A DNA stretch of 47,946 bases. It comes from an uncultured Oscillospiraceae bacterium (GTDB taxonomy: Bacteria; Bacillota; Clostridia; Oscillospirales; Oscillospiraceae). Both the position numbers and the translations under genes were made by a program. Numbering within the stretch: position 1 is the first letter of the stretch; the number at the start of each line of letters is the position of its first letter. This document shows positions 15,660 through 28,453 of this stretch, one piece after another. Under the pieces are notes generated by a model. The model searched no databases and had not been told where the DNA came from. It saw only the letters and a list, made by a program, of their open reading frames with translations. The stretch covers positions 1-47,946 of the forward strand of contig CANQBA010000026.1 of NCBI GenBank assembly GCA_947589545.1, read 5' to 3'.

Positions 15660-17240
15660 TCAAATCCCGCTGGCGCCGTAGTTTGCCAGCACCCGGGCGG
15701 AGGGGTCGTCCACGGCGCAGTTGGGCCAGGAGCGGTTGGGCATCCAGAAGTCCGCGATCATCTCCGCCTGGCCGGGGTAATACTTCTCAAAAATTTCCCG
15801 GTACAGCAGGCTCTCCTTGGTGAAGGGCGTGCAATAGGCGTACTTTTTCCGTTTCTCCTCATACTCGGCATCGGTATAGCGGGACTCGGCGTACTCCTTC
15901 AGATCGTCCACCATGGAGTGGCCCACGGCGTCGGAGAAGGCCGCCTTCTGCCGCCACAGGATCTGCCCTGGCAGGATCTCGTCGGCCTCGAAGGCGTGGC
16001 GCAGCAGGTACTTGCCCATATTATATTTGTTCAGCTTCAGCTCCGGGTCGATGCTCATGACGTACCGCACGAAATCCAGATCCCCGAAGGGCACCCGCGC
16101 CTCCAGGGAGTTGACGCTGATGCACCGGTCGGCCCGGAGGACGTCGTACATGTGCAGCTCCCGCACCCGCTTCTGGCTCTCCAGCTGGAATTCAGCCGCG
16201 CTGGGGGCGAAGTCCGTGTATTTGTAGCCGAAAAGCTCGTCGGAGATCTCCCCGGTGAGCAAAACGCGGATGTCCGTAGTCTCGTGGATGGCCTTGCACA
16301 CCAGATACATGCCCATGCTGGCCCGGACGGTGGTGATGTCCCAGGTGCCCAGGGCACGGATCACGTCCTCCAGATGCGCGATGACCTGATCCCGGGTCAT
16401 AAAGACCTCGGTGTGGTCGGCGCCGATGTAGTCCGCCACCTGCCGGGCGTACTTCAGGTCGATGGCGTCCTTGTCCATGCCGATGGCGAAGGTGCGTATC
16501 TTCCGGCCCAGGATCCTGGCGGCGACGGCGCACACCAGGGAGGAATCCAGCCCGCCGGACAGCAGGAAGCCCAGGGGCGCGTCGGCGTCCAGCCGCTTCT
16601 CCACGGCGGCGATGAGCCGTCCCCGGATCCCGGCGCAGACCCGGTAGGTGGAGCCGGAGATGTACTCTCCCTCCACCCGCGTCACATCCGCATAGCGGAC
16701 GAATTTTCCGCCCACCCAGTAGTGTCCCGGCGGGAAGGGCAGGATCTTTTTGCAAAAGGCCGTCAGGTTCTTAGGCTCGCTGGCAAAGACGGCGGAGCCG
16801 TCCTCCAGGTACCCGTAGTAAAGGGGCCTGATGCCGATGGGATCCCGGGCGGCCACCAGCCCCAGCTTCGCGTCATAGATAATCATGGCAAACTCCGCGT
16901 CCAGCCGCGCGAACATGCCCAGGCCCAGCTCCCGGTAGAGGGGCAGGATGATCTCACAGTCGGACTCGGACTTGAAGTCATATTTTTTGGCGATCCGCCG
17001 CCGCACCGGCCGGAAGCCGTAGAGCTCGCCGTTGCACACCACCATATTCCCGTCCAGGACGAAGGGCTGCATCCCCTCCGGCGTCAGGCCCATGATGGCC
17101 AGTCTGTGAAAGCCCAGCCAGCCCTCCCCCGCCTCCACGAACCGGGACATGTCCGGGCCCCGGGATACCGTCTCCTGAAAGCCCTTTCGCGCCAGCTCCA
17201 GGGGGATGGAGCGCTTTGTAAAGCCGATGATCGAGCACAT
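15660..17240 (-). CDS. asnB: Asparagine synthase B, glutamine-hydrolysing
   Basis: 526 residues. Makes asparagine from aspartate, ATP and glutamine in the cytoplasm. The glutaminase domain (1-200) begins MCSIIGF, so C2 becomes the N-terminal nucleophile after Met removal; it has RGPD and CNGELYG motifs. The synthetase domain carries the PP-loop SGGLDSS at 228-234 and GEISDELFGY near 330. E. coli AsnB is 554 residues, so the length is normal. Start set at the ATG after GGGAGGG; an 80-residue upstream extension in the same frame would displace the catalytic cysteine and is rejected. Upstream is a 500-bp intergenic region with a large imperfect palindrome. Confidence 0.95.
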   Translation of the reverse strand: MCSIIGFTKRSIPLELARKGFQETVSRGPDMSRFVEAGEGWLGFHRLAIMGLTPEGMQPFVLDGNMVVCNGELYGFRPVRRRIAKKYDFKSESDCEIILPLYRELGLGMFARLDAEFAMIIYDAKLGLVAARDPIGIRPLYYGYLEDGSAVFASEPKNLTAFCKKILPFPPGHYWVGGKFVRYADVTRVEGEYISGSTYRVCAGIRGRLIAAVEKRLDADAPLGFLLSGGLDSSLVCAVAARILGRKIRTFAIGMDKDAIDLKYARQVADYIGADHTEVFMTRDQVIAHLEDVIRALGTWDITTVRASMGMYLVCKAIHETTDIRVLLTGEISDELFGYKYTDFAPSAAEFQLESQKRVRELHMYDVLRADRCISVNSLEARVPFGDLDFVRYVMSIDPELKLNKYNMGKYLLRHAFEADEILPGQILWRQKAAFSDAVGHSMVDDLKEYAESRYTDAEYEEKRKKYAYCTPFTKESLLYREIFEKYYPGQAEMIADFWMPNRSWPNCAVDDPSARVLANYGASGI

Positions 17241-17314
17241 TTCGATCCCTCCCATGAAAAAAGGCGGAGCTGTCACCATAAAGAGCGACAAATCCCCGCC
17301 ATTGTGGATTATAA

Positions 17315-17536
17315 GGTGACGGCAGTCAAACCCGCGCCGGTTTTCGCCGGCTGATTTGTGCCAGTACTTTGTCAAAAGCCTTGACAATACACAAAGTATT
17401 CTCTGTGGCTTTTTCCGCGTCCTGACGCAAATCAGCTCGCCGAAAACTGCAAGGCACTCCACGGGTTCGCACTCCACGGGTTGCCATTTTCGAGGGATTT
17501 TCCGCGTGGAGCAGCGCGGGTTTAACTGCCGCCACC
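17315..17536. repeat. Nested imperfect palindrome between asnB and dapL (MITE-like or structured RNA)
   Basis: Three pairs of inverted arms are nested: outer 17315-17337 with 17514-17536 (21/23 identical), middle 17340-17364 with 17422-17447 (shared core GCTGATTTG, one gap) and inner TACTTTGT/ACAAAGTA at 17365-17372 and 17391-17398. A direct repeat CACTCCACGGGTT occurs twice near 17456-17485. The rest of the 17241-17737 gap holds the dapL promoter and no convincing gene. Confidence 0.55.
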
Positions 17537-17676
17537 TTCATTAACGAAGTGCATTTTACAACACTTATACCTTCTTTGTCAAGGCATATTTGCAGGATTT
17601 GGCACGCAAAATTGCATTTTGGAGTTTCGTACAAACAAAGCCCGGATTTTGGCGGGTTTTTGGGCTTTAAACAGCG

Positions 17677-17705
17677 TTGACAGCGGCCCGGTTTGCGCTT
17701 ATAAT
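17677..17705 (+). promoter_or_regulatory. Consensus promoter of dapL
   Basis: TTGACA at 17677-17682, 17-bp spacer, TATAAT at 17700-17705, about 32 bp ahead of the dapL start. Confidence 0.8.
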
Positions 17706-17737
17706 CTTTTTAAAATGGAGAAAAAGGGGCTGTTCAG

Positions 17738-18955
17738 ATGGTCAAAGTCAATACAAACTTCCAAAAACTCCCCGGCGGGTATCTCTTCCCGGAGATCGGC
17801 CGCCGCACCCGGGCCTTTCAGGCCGCGAATCCCCCTCTGCCCCTGATCCGCATGGGCATCGGCGACGTGACCCGCCCCCTGGCCCCGGCGGTGGTGGAGG
17901 CCATGGAGAAGGCAAGCCGTGAGATGGGCGCCCAGGAGACGTTCCGGGGCTACTGCGAGGAGACCTGCGGGGCCTACGACTTCCTCCGGTTCGCCATCCA
18001 GCGGGCCTACAAGCGTCAGGGCGTGGACATCGCCGACGACGAGATCTTCGTCTCCGACGGCGCCAAGTCCGACTGCGGCAACATCGGCGACATCTTCTCG
18101 GTGGACAACGTGGTGGCGGTCTGCGACCCGGTGTATCCCGTCTATGTGGACACCAACGCTATGGCCGGCCGCGCCGGAGACTACGACGGCGAGAAGTGGA
18201 CGAATCTGGTCTATCTGCCCTGCACGGCGGAAAACGGCTTCTTCCCCGCCCTGCCCGGCCGGGTCCCCGACATCATCTACATCTGCTCCCCCAACAATCC
18301 CACCGGCACGGCGGCCAATTATGACCAGCTCAAGACCTGGGTGGACTACGCAAACGAGCACGGCAGCGTGATCCTCTTCGATTCCGCCTACGAGGCGTTC
18401 ATCACCCAGCCCGGCATCCCCCACAGCATCTATGAGGTGGAGGGGGCCAAGACCTGCGCCATCGAATTCCGCTCCTTCTCCAAGTCCTCCGGCTTCACCG
18501 GCAACCGCTGCGCCTACACGGTGGTGCCCAAGGCCCTGACCCGGGGCGGCGTGAGCCTCCGGGACATGTGGAACCGGCGCATGGGCACCAAGTTCAACGG
18601 CGTGGCCTACGTCATCCAGCGGGCCGCCGAGGCGGCCCTCTCCGACGAGGGCTGGGAGCAGTCCATGGAGAACGTGCGGTATTACCTCAACAACGCCAAA
18701 ATCATCCGGGAGGCGCTGAGCGGGGCGGGCCTGCCCGTCTACGGCGGCGTCAACGCCCCCTACATCTGGTGCGGCACGCCGGACGGCATGGGCAGCTGGG
18801 AATTTTTCGACAAGCTCCTCCATGAGGCGTGCATCGTCACCACCCCCGGCGCGGGCTTCGGCCCCTCCGGCGAGGGCTATGTCCGCCTCACCGCCTTCGG
18901 CACCTGTGAGAACACCTGCGAGGCCATGGAGCGGATCCGGAAGCTGCTGCGGTGA
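17738..18955 (+). CDS. dapL: LL-diaminopimelate aminotransferase
   Basis: 405 residues, a fold-type I PLP enzyme that converts tetrahydrodipicolinate directly to LL-diaminopimelate for peptidoglycan and lysine synthesis, bypassing the acyl intermediates. PLP lysine is K249 in [21 protein letters not shown] (from 181), [11 protein letters not shown] (from 211) and the N-terminal [10 protein letters not shown] motif (from 39) are typical of DapL. Start is 8 nt after AAAGGGG. A perfect promoter precedes it. It lies ahead of carA, with only a GGGCCGCC/GGCGGCCC hairpin (18964-18985) between. DapL needs a DapF epimerase to reach meso-DAP; the only DapF-like sequence here is the fused, catalytically degenerate domain in carB. 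Confidence 0.95.
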   Translation: MVKVNTNFQKLPGGYLFPEIGRRTRAFQAANPPLPLIRMGIGDVTRPLAPAVVEAMEKASREMGAQETFRGYCEETCGAYDFLRFAIQRAYKRQGVDIADDEIFVSDGAKSDCGNIGDIFSVDNVVAVCDPVYPVYVDTNAMAGRAGDYDGEKWTNLVYLPCTAENGFFPALPGRVPDIIYICSPNNPTGTAANYDQLKTWVDYANEHGSVILFDSAYEAFITQPGIPHSIYEVEGAKTCAIEFRSFSKSSGFTGNRCAYTVVPKALTRGGVSLRDMWNRRMGTKFNGVAYVIQRAAEAALSDEGWEQSMENVRYYLNNAKIIREALSGAGLPVYGGVNAPYIWCGTPDGMGSWEFFDKLLHEACIVTTPGAGFGPSGEGYVRLTAFGTCENTCEAMERIRKLLR

Positions 18956-18963
18956 CAAAACGC

Positions 18964-18985
18964 GGGCCGCCAGGAGCGGCGGCCC
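18964..18985 (+). terminator. GC hairpin between dapL and carA
   Basis: A perfect 8-bp stem GGGCCGCC/GGCGGCCC with an AGGAGC loop, 9 bp after the dapL stop. There is no T tail, so it may be an mRNA-stabilising or repeat-type element rather than a terminator. Confidence 0.4.
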
Positions 18986-19023
18986 CTACAGACACGGTGA
19001 TAACTACGATATACGGAGGAACT

Positions 19024-20090
19024 ATGGGAAAAACATACTTGATCCTGGAAAACGGGAAAAAATACGAGGGAGAAGCCTTTGGAAAGGCCGGCGAGAGCGT
19101 GGGGGAGCTTGTGTTCACCACGGGCATGACCGGTTGTGTGGAAAGTCTTACGGATCCCAGCTATTTCGGACAGCTGGTCGTTTTCACGTTCCCGATGTTC
19201 TGTAATTACGGTGTCGCCGACGCGGACATGGAAAGCTCGTCCATCCATGTCCGCGGAGCTATAGTCAGGGAGGTTTGCCGGGAGCCCAGCAATTTCCGGT
19301 GCGAGGAGGACATCCAGCACTTCATGGAGCGCATGGGCATCGTGGGCATCTCCGGCGTGGACACCCGGGAGCTGACGCAGCTTCTGCGGGACGGCGGCGT
19401 CATGAACGCCGTCATCACCCCGAACCCGGACTACGACTGGCAGAGCCTCAAGTCCTTCCGGGTGGAGGGCTCGGTGGAGGCCACCTCCACCCGCGAACCG
19501 GAGATCCTGACGCCCGACGGCCCCGTCTCCCACACCGTGGTGCTGATGGACTACGGCGCCAAGGGGAGCATCACCGAGAACCTTTTGAAGCGCCATTGCA
19601 GGGTCGTCATCCTCCCCTACAACGCCACGGCGGAGGAGATCCTGGGCTATGACCCCGACGGCGTCATGCTCTCCAACGGCCCCGGCGACCCCATGGACAA
19701 CGGGGGGTGCATTGAGGTCATCCGGGAGCTCTTCGGCAAGAAGCCCCTCTTCGGCATCTGCCTGGGGCACCAGATGATGGCGCTGGCCGCCGGTGGGAGC
19801 ACCGAGAAACTGAAATTCGGCCACCGGGGCGCCAACCAGCCCGTGAAGGATCTGGAGACGGGCCGGGTCTACATCACCTGCCAGAACCACGGCTACGCGG
19901 TGTCCGTGAAGGACATCGAGCGGGTGGGCGGCAAAATGCGCTTTGTGAACGTCAACGACGGCACCTGCGAGGGCGTGGATTACCCCGGCAAGCGGGCCTT
20001 CTCCATGCAGTTCCACCCCGAGGCCCACGGCGGCCCCCGGGATACCGAGTGGGCCTTTGACAGATTCATGGATATGATGGAGGTGCGGTA

Positions 20091-20091
<1 letters not shown>
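19024..20091 (+). CDS. carA: Carbamoyl-phosphate synthase small subunit
   Basis: 355 residues. Supplies ammonia from glutamine to CarB for arginine and pyrimidine synthesis. The N-terminal CPSase small-chain domain (about 1-140) is followed by a class I amidotransferase domain with C246 in GICLGHQM and H331/E333 in FHPE. Start taken at the ATG 3 nt after ATACGGAGGA; a longer in-frame reading from 18952 runs through the upstream hairpin and is rejected. The stop overlaps the carB start by one base, so the two subunits are translated together. Confidence 0.95.
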
Positions 20092-24122
<4,031 letters not shown>

Positions 24123-24141
24123 GCGCAAAAAAAGCATGTGT

Positions 24142-24175
24142 GAAAGGGCCGGACTGAAGTCAGTCCGGTTCTTTC
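24142..24175 (+). terminator. Terminator after carB
   Basis: CCGGACTG, AAGT loop, CAGTCCGG, extended outward by GAAAG/CTTTC. It begins 20 bp after the carB stop. Confidence 0.8.
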
Positions 24176-24209
24176 GCTGTTTTGCGGCAAAAAATATTTT
24201 AAAAACATA

Positions 24210-24240
24210 TTGACCTTACAGGGCGCTCTAATGATATAAA
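24210..24240 (+). promoter_or_regulatory. MerR-type promoter with 19-bp spacer
   Basis: TTGACC at 24210-24215 and TATAAA at 24235-24240 are 19 bp apart, the over-long spacing that MerR proteins untwist. The gene that follows 23 bp later is a MerR regulator, so autoregulation is likely. Confidence 0.6.
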
Positions 24241-24263
24241 GAACCTGAAAGGGGGGACATGAT

Positions 24264-25055
24264 ATGACGATCAGGGATTTTTCCCGGCTTTGCGGGTGCA
24301 ATCCCCAGACGCTGCGCTATTATGACAGCGTGGGGCTTCTTAAACCGGCGAGGGTAGACAGCTGGACAGGGTATCGGTTCTACGAACAGGAGCAGGCGCT
24401 CACCTTTGTGAAGATCAAAAATCTGCAAAAGGCCGGCTTCACCATCGCGGAGATCAAAAGCCTGCTGGATCGGGAGGATCCGGAGATCTTCAGGGCCTTT
24501 GAAATAAAAATCGCCGCGGCGGAGCAGAGGCTTTCGGAGATCAAACAAATTCAAAAGTCATATCAGACCGAAATGACAGACATGCAAAAGAAACTGAAAG
24601 AGGTGCGGGACGCGGTCACGAAGTCCATGCGGGGCTACGATCCGACGGAGGAGTTCGGCATCAGCCAGGAGACCTACGCAAAAATAACAGGCGCCGTAGA
24701 CAGCTTTTTTGAGGATCTCCTGATAGACGAGGACGCCCGGGTTCTTGAGGGAGCCGACGCCCCGGAGCCTCAAATCGCGGAGCTTTTGGGGGATCCGGAC
24801 TTTGAGCTTATCTTCGAGAAGCACGGGTGGAGATATATGAAGGACTTCTTCTCCCAGTGGTCTGACCTTCAGGCCGGCCGGGCGTACAGCCTCCTCTTCA
24901 GGCTCAAACCCGGCAAGGCCAACAATTCAGCCTTTGCCAATACGGTTCTGGGGATGCTGCACCTTTTCGATCCGGAAAAGGGCATGAAGCTGTGGTGCAA
25001 TATCACAGACTCAGAGGACGGCCTCAACCATTTCTGGCTCCTGCGTCGCCGCTGA
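24264..25055 (+). CDS. MerR-family transcriptional regulator
   Basis: 263 residues. N-terminal MerR winged HTH (1-70; FSRLCGCNPQTLRYYDSVGLL, VDSWTGYRFY), a long dimerisation coiled coil (about 75-125) and a C-terminal domain of about 130 residues with no metal-binding cysteines, ending FWLLRRR. The C-terminal part is not a recognised GyrI-like domain, so the effector is unknown. Start follows GGGGGGAC. It is a single-gene unit between carB and the aromatic operon, with its own promoter. Its target beyond itself cannot be inferred. Confidence 0.88.
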   Translation: MTIRDFSRLCGCNPQTLRYYDSVGLLKPARVDSWTGYRFYEQEQALTFVKIKNLQKAGFTIAEIKSLLDREDPEIFRAFEIKIAAAEQRLSEIKQIQKSYQTEMTDMQKKLKEVRDAVTKSMRGYDPTEEFGISQETYAKITGAVDSFFEDLLIDEDARVLEGADAPEPQIAELLGDPDFELIFEKHGWRYMKDFFSQWSDLQAGRAYSLLFRLKPGKANNSAFANTVLGMLHLFDPEKGMKLWCNITDSEDGLNHFWLLRRR

Positions 25056-25156
25056 ACAGCTCCGCACCCGGATGCCGCCTGGCCGCCCGGTCACGCACCA
25101 CGCGGTCAACTACCGGTTTTCCGCGAAAAAACCTCATCTTTGTGCAACTTGCCATA

Positions 25157-25185
25157 TTGTCTTTTGGATAATAAAGTGCTATGAT
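25157..25185 (+). promoter_or_regulatory. Promoter of the aromatic amino acid operon
   Basis: TTGTCT at 25157-25162 and TATGAT at 25180-25185, 17-bp spacer. A start point near 25192 leaves room for the leader peptide and attenuator. Confidence 0.65.
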
Positions 25186-25214
25186 ATGTCCAACATAGGC
25201 CCGCGAGGTGCGTC

Positions 25215-25304
25215 ATGAACACGAGAAACCTCCAAAACAGCTTTTTCGGCTATTCCTTCGGCTTTACCTATTTTTTTACGGTAAGGCTTAAGCGGTTTGG
25301 CTGA
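25215..25304 (+). CDS. Phe/Tyr leader peptide of the aromatic operon
   Basis: A 29-codon open frame after GAGGTG. It contains 7 Phe and 2 Tyr, clustered at residues 10-21 (SFFGYSFGF, TYFF) plus F28. This density of aromatic codons directly ahead of a terminator and the aroF gene is the hallmark of a translational attenuator of the PheL type. Slow decoding at Phe codons would favour an antiterminator. The peptide itself probably has no other function. It is unrelated in sequence to enterobacterial PheL as far as I can tell. Confidence 0.8.
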   Translation: MNTRNLQNSFFGYSFGFTYFFTVRLKRFG

Positions 25305-25335
25305 AAACGGTTGACGGGCAGAAAATCAACGCCTC

Positions 25336-25371
25336 AATTCCCACGGCCAGACCGGCTGTGGGAATTTTTTT
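25336..25371 (+). promoter_or_regulatory. Attenuator terminator of the aromatic operon
   Basis: AATTCCCAC and GTGGGAATT close a stem extended by GCC/GGC and one G-U, followed by seven T residues, 25 bp before the aroF start codon. Upstream helices that could compete are CTTTACC/GGTAAGG within the leader frame (near 25262-25286) and GTTGA/TCAAC (near 25310-25331). It is a textbook intrinsic terminator placed between leader peptide and first gene. Confidence 0.85.
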
Positions 25372-25396
25372 CGGGCAAAGGTAAGGAGAAAATACT

Positions 25397-26407
25397 ATGA
25401 TCGTCATACTCAAGGAAAACCCCAATCAGCTCCAGGTGGACTCCCTCATGAACTGGCTGCGCAGCAAGGACATCGAGATCCACACCTCCGTCGGCGAGCA
25501 TCAGACCGTCTTAGGACTTGTGGGCGACACCTCCAAGCTGGACATGGATCTGCTGCTGGCCCTGGACATCGTGGAGGATGTGAAGCGCATCCAGGAGCCC
25601 TATAAAAACGCCAACCGCAAATTCCACCCGGAGGACACGGTCATCGAGGTGGGCAATACCAAAATCGGCGGCGGGAACCTGACCCTCATCGCCGGCCCCT
25701 GCTCCGTGGAGAACGAGGCCCAGATCATCGAGGTGGCCCAGGCCGTCAAGGCCAGCGGCGCCACCATCCTGCGGGGCGGCGCCTTCAAGCCCCGCACCTC
25801 CCCCTACTCCTTCCAGGGCCTCCACGGCGAGGGTATCCGGCTCTTGAAGCTGGCCCGGGAGGTCACCGGCCTTCCCATCGTCACCGAGCTCATGGATGCC
25901 TCCCACCTGCCCCTTTTCGAGGACGTGGACATCATCCAGGTGGGCGCCCGGAACATGCAGAACTTCGAGCTTTTGAAAATTTTGGGCACCGTCGACAAGC
26001 CCATTTTGCTCAAGCGCGGCCTGGCCAACACCTACGAGGAGCTTCTCATGAGCGCCGAGTACATCATGGCCGGCGGCAACCACAAGGTGATCCTCTGCGA
26101 GCGGGGCATCCGCACCTTCGAGACGTACACCCGCAACACCCTGGACGTCTCCGCCGTTCCGGTGCTGAAAAAGCTCTCCCACCTGCCTGTGATCATCGAC
26201 CCCAGCCACTCCGCCGGCAAATGGGAGCTGGTGGATCCCCTGTCCTGCGCCGCCGTGGCGGCGGGGGCGGACGGCCTCATCATCGAGGTGCACAACGATC
26301 CGGCCCACGCCCTGTGCGACGGCCCCCAGTCCCTGAAGCCCTCCGTCTTCGACGCGCTGGCAAAGAAATTACAGGCAATCCACAACGTCGTCGCGGAACA
26401 GGCTTAA
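25397..26407 (+). CDS. aroF: 3-deoxy-7-phosphoheptulonate synthase (type I-beta, with N-terminal regulatory domain)
   Basis: First step of the shikimate pathway: PEP plus erythrose-4-phosphate to DAHP. 336 residues. A ferredoxin-like/ACT-type domain (1-70) precedes the barrel, as in the Thermotoga enzyme where it binds Tyr or Phe for feedback. Motifs: AGPCSVE at 99-105, RGGAFKPRTSPYSFQG from about 125, and DPSHSAGK near 274. Start follows AAGGAGA. It is the first structural gene behind the Phe/Tyr attenuator. A CCCCC/GGGGG hairpin (26456-26484) lies in the 122-bp gap before tyrA, the only sizeable gap within the operon. Confidence 0.96.
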   Translation: MIVILKENPNQLQVDSLMNWLRSKDIEIHTSVGEHQTVLGLVGDTSKLDMDLLLALDIVEDVKRIQEPYKNANRKFHPEDTVIEVGNTKIGGGNLTLIAGPCSVENEAQIIEVAQAVKASGATILRGGAFKPRTSPYSFQGLHGEGIRLLKLAREVTGLPIVTELMDASHLPLFEDVDIIQVGARNMQNFELLKILGTVDKPILLKRGLANTYEELLMSAEYIMAGGNHKVILCERGIRTFETYTRNTLDVSAVPVLKKLSHLPVIIDPSHSAGKWELVDPLSCAAVAAGADGLIIEVHNDPAHALCDGPQSLKPSVFDALAKKLQAIHNVVAEQA

Positions 26408-26455
26408 CCTCGCCCTCCAAGTATTCGGGCTCAGGCGCACTGTTCGCTCCTCCTT

Positions 26456-26484
26456 CCCCCATGCGATCTTCAATCGCACGGGGG
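26456..26484 (+). terminator. Hairpin between aroF and tyrA
   Basis: CCCCC-A-TGCGAT, 5-nt loop, ATCGCA-C-GGGGG. There is no T tail. It may set the ratio of aroF to downstream message by processing or partial termination. Confidence 0.4.
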
Positions 26485-26529
26485 CCCCATAAATCGCGGA
26501 ACAGAAATAACCGAAAAAGGCGGGATCCT

Positions 26530-27369
26530 ATGTCTACCATCGGCATCGTGGGTCTGGGGCTTATCGGCGGCTCCATGGCCAAGGCCATCAAATTTCACAC
26601 CGACCATACCGTCTACGGCGCGGACTTGAACACCGACACCATGGCCCTGGCCTTCGCCTCCGGGGCCATCGACAACACCCTGGATCCGCAGAGCATCGGC
26701 GAGTGCGACCTTCTTCTGGCCGCCCTGCCCCCCCAGGCGCTGCTCGCCTGGGCATCGGAGAACGCGCCGCTGATCGCCCCCTCCGCCGTCCTGGTGGATC
26801 TGTGCGGCGTCAAACGCCTGATCGCGGGCGCCCTCCGCCCCCTGGCGGACGAATACGGCTTTGCCTATGTGGGCGGCCACCCCATGGCGGGCAAGGAGCA
26901 CGGGGGCTTCAAAAACTCCACCGCCCTCCTGTTTGCCGGGGCGTCCATGATCCTGACCCCCGACGAGAAAACCGACGCGCCCCTTCTGGAGCGGCTCAGA
27001 GCCTTCTTCCTGTCCCTGGGCTTCGGGACCGTCACCTACTCCACCCCCGCCGAGCACGACCGCATCATCTCCTACACGTCGCAGCTGTGCCACATCACCT
27101 CCTCCGCCTTTGTCAAATCCCCCACGGCCCAGACCCACATGGGCTTCTCCGCCGGCTCCTTCCGGGATCTGACAAGAGTGGCGTATCTGGACGAGAACAT
27201 GTGGACGGAGCTGTTCCTGGCCGACGCGGACTTCCTCACCGGGGAGTTGGACACCCTGATCGGGCACCTTCAGGAGTACCGGGACGCCATCAGCGAGGGC
27301 GACAAGGACCGGCTCCGGGAGCTTCTGCGGGAGGGCCGGGAGCTGAAAATGACGGCGGGAGGTACCTGA
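26530..27369 (+). CDS. tyrA: Prephenate dehydrogenase
   Basis: 279 residues. Oxidises prephenate to 4-hydroxyphenylpyruvate for tyrosine. NAD-binding Rossmann motif GLGLIGGS at 8-15, HPMAGKE at 117-123 and the helical SQLCHITSSAF region near 180. There is no C-terminal ACT domain and no chorismate mutase fusion; mutase activity comes from the PheA of the same operon. Start chosen at ATG 26530, the first Met of the conserved fold; the frame is open far upstream into aroF but only as a shadow. The stop overlaps the aroB start by one base. Confidence 0.94.
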   Translation: MSTIGIVGLGLIGGSMAKAIKFHTDHTVYGADLNTDTMALAFASGAIDNTLDPQSIGECDLLLAALPPQALLAWASENAPLIAPSAVLVDLCGVKRLIAGALRPLADEYGFAYVGGHPMAGKEHGGFKNSTALLFAGASMILTPDEKTDAPLLERLRAFFLSLGFGTVTYSTPAEHDRIISYTSQLCHITSSAFVKSPTAQTHMGFSAGSFRDLTRVAYLDENMWTELFLADADFLTGELDTLIGHLQEYRDAISEGDKDRLRELLREGRELKMTAGGT

Positions 27370-28451
27370 TGGATACAAAGATTTTGCACGTGGACGCCGG
27401 CGCGGGCTACGATATCGTCATCAAGCCCGGCGTTCTGGACGACGCCGGGGCGCATATCCGAAAGGCCCTTCCCCGGGCAAAGCGCCTCTTCCTGGTCACC
27501 GATTCCAACGTCTCCCCCCTCTACGGGCCGCGCCTGGCGGCCTCTCTGGAGAAGCTGAGCTTTGAAGTTCACACCCGGGTGATCCCCGCCGGGGAGACCT
27601 CCAAATCCGCCGCGGAGCTGGTGAAGCTCTGGGAGTGGATGACGGCCCACGGCATCACCCGCACCGACGCGGTGGTGGCCCTGGGCGGCGGCGTGGTGGG
27701 GGATCTGGCGGGCTTTGCCGCCTCCACCGTCCTGCGAGGCGTGGACACGGTGCAGATCCCCACGACCCTGCTCTCCCAGGTGGACTCCTCCGTGGGGGGC
27801 AAGACCGCCATCGACCTGCCCGCCGGCAAGAACCTGGCCGGCACCTTCTGCCAGCCCAGGCTGGTGCTGATGGATCCCGACACCCTCGCCACCCTGCCCG
27901 AATCCGAATTCATGTCCGGTATGGCGGAGGTGGTGAAATACGGGTGCATATGGGACGCGGATTTCTTCGCCTTCCTGGCCCAGCGGCCCACCCGGGAGGC
28001 CCTGACGGCGGACATCGGTCATATCCTCTACACCTGCTGTGACATCAAGCGCCAGGTGGTGAACCGGGACGAGCACGACACCGGCCTTCGGATGATCTTG
28101 AATTTCGGTCACACTCTGGGCCACGCCTATGAGCTGGCGGGCCGTTATGAGACGTGGACCCACGGTCAGGCCGTGGCCGCCGGCATGGTGACCGCCGCGG
28201 AGCTTGGCCAGACGCTGGGGATCACCGAACCCGGCGCCGCCGGGAAGATCCGGGCCATCCTCACGCCCCTGGGCCTGCCCACCCACATCCCCTGCGCCTT
28301 CGGGTACATGGAAAAGGCCGTGGGCATCGACAAAAAGAGCGCCGGGGACAGCGTCACCCTGATTTTGCTGGAGAAGATCGGCGCCGTCCGGCCCCTGAAG
28401 CTCCCCAAGGCGGAGGTGCTGGACACCCTGCGCCGGATGACGGAGGCCTGA
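27369..28451 (+). CDS. aroB: 3-dehydroquinate synthase
   Basis: 360 residues. Cyclises DAHP to 3-dehydroquinate with catalytic NAD and a metal. GGGVVGD at 106-112 binds NAD. PTTLLSQVDSSVGGKTAID (131-149) and the metal ligands E187 (MAEVVK) and the two histidines in NFGHTLGHAYE (near 239-243) are intact. Start overlaps the tyrA stop, with GGGAGGTACC upstream as ribosome site. Ends 2 bp before aroA. Confidence 0.96.
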   Translation: MDTKILHVDAGAGYDIVIKPGVLDDAGAHIRKALPRAKRLFLVTDSNVSPLYGPRLAASLEKLSFEVHTRVIPAGETSKSAAELVKLWEWMTAHGITRTDAVVALGGGVVGDLAGFAASTVLRGVDTVQIPTTLLSQVDSSVGGKTAIDLPAGKNLAGTFCQPRLVLMDPDTLATLPESEFMSGMAEVVKYGCIWDADFFAFLAQRPTREALTADIGHILYTCCDIKRQVVNRDEHDTGLRMILNFGHTLGHAYELAGRYETWTHGQAVAAGMVTAAELGQTLGITEPGAAGKIRAILTPLGLPTHIPCAFGYMEKAVGIDKKSAGDSVTLILLEKIGAVRPLKLPKAEVLDTLRRMTEA

Positions 28452-28453
28452 CC

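Noticed and set aside
17326-17634. 102-codon minus-strand frame upstream of asnB
   Set aside because: It runs through the nested palindrome, lacks a ribosome site and conflicts with the structure of the region; treated as repeat-derived.
25056-25396. T-box riboswitch ahead of aroF
   Set aside because: No T-box consensus (AGGGTGGNACCGCG) is present; the leader peptide with terminator explains the region better.
26221-26529. Upstream extension of the tyrA frame into aroF
   Set aside because: The NAD-binding fold begins at Met 26530; the extension is out-of-frame aroF sequence.
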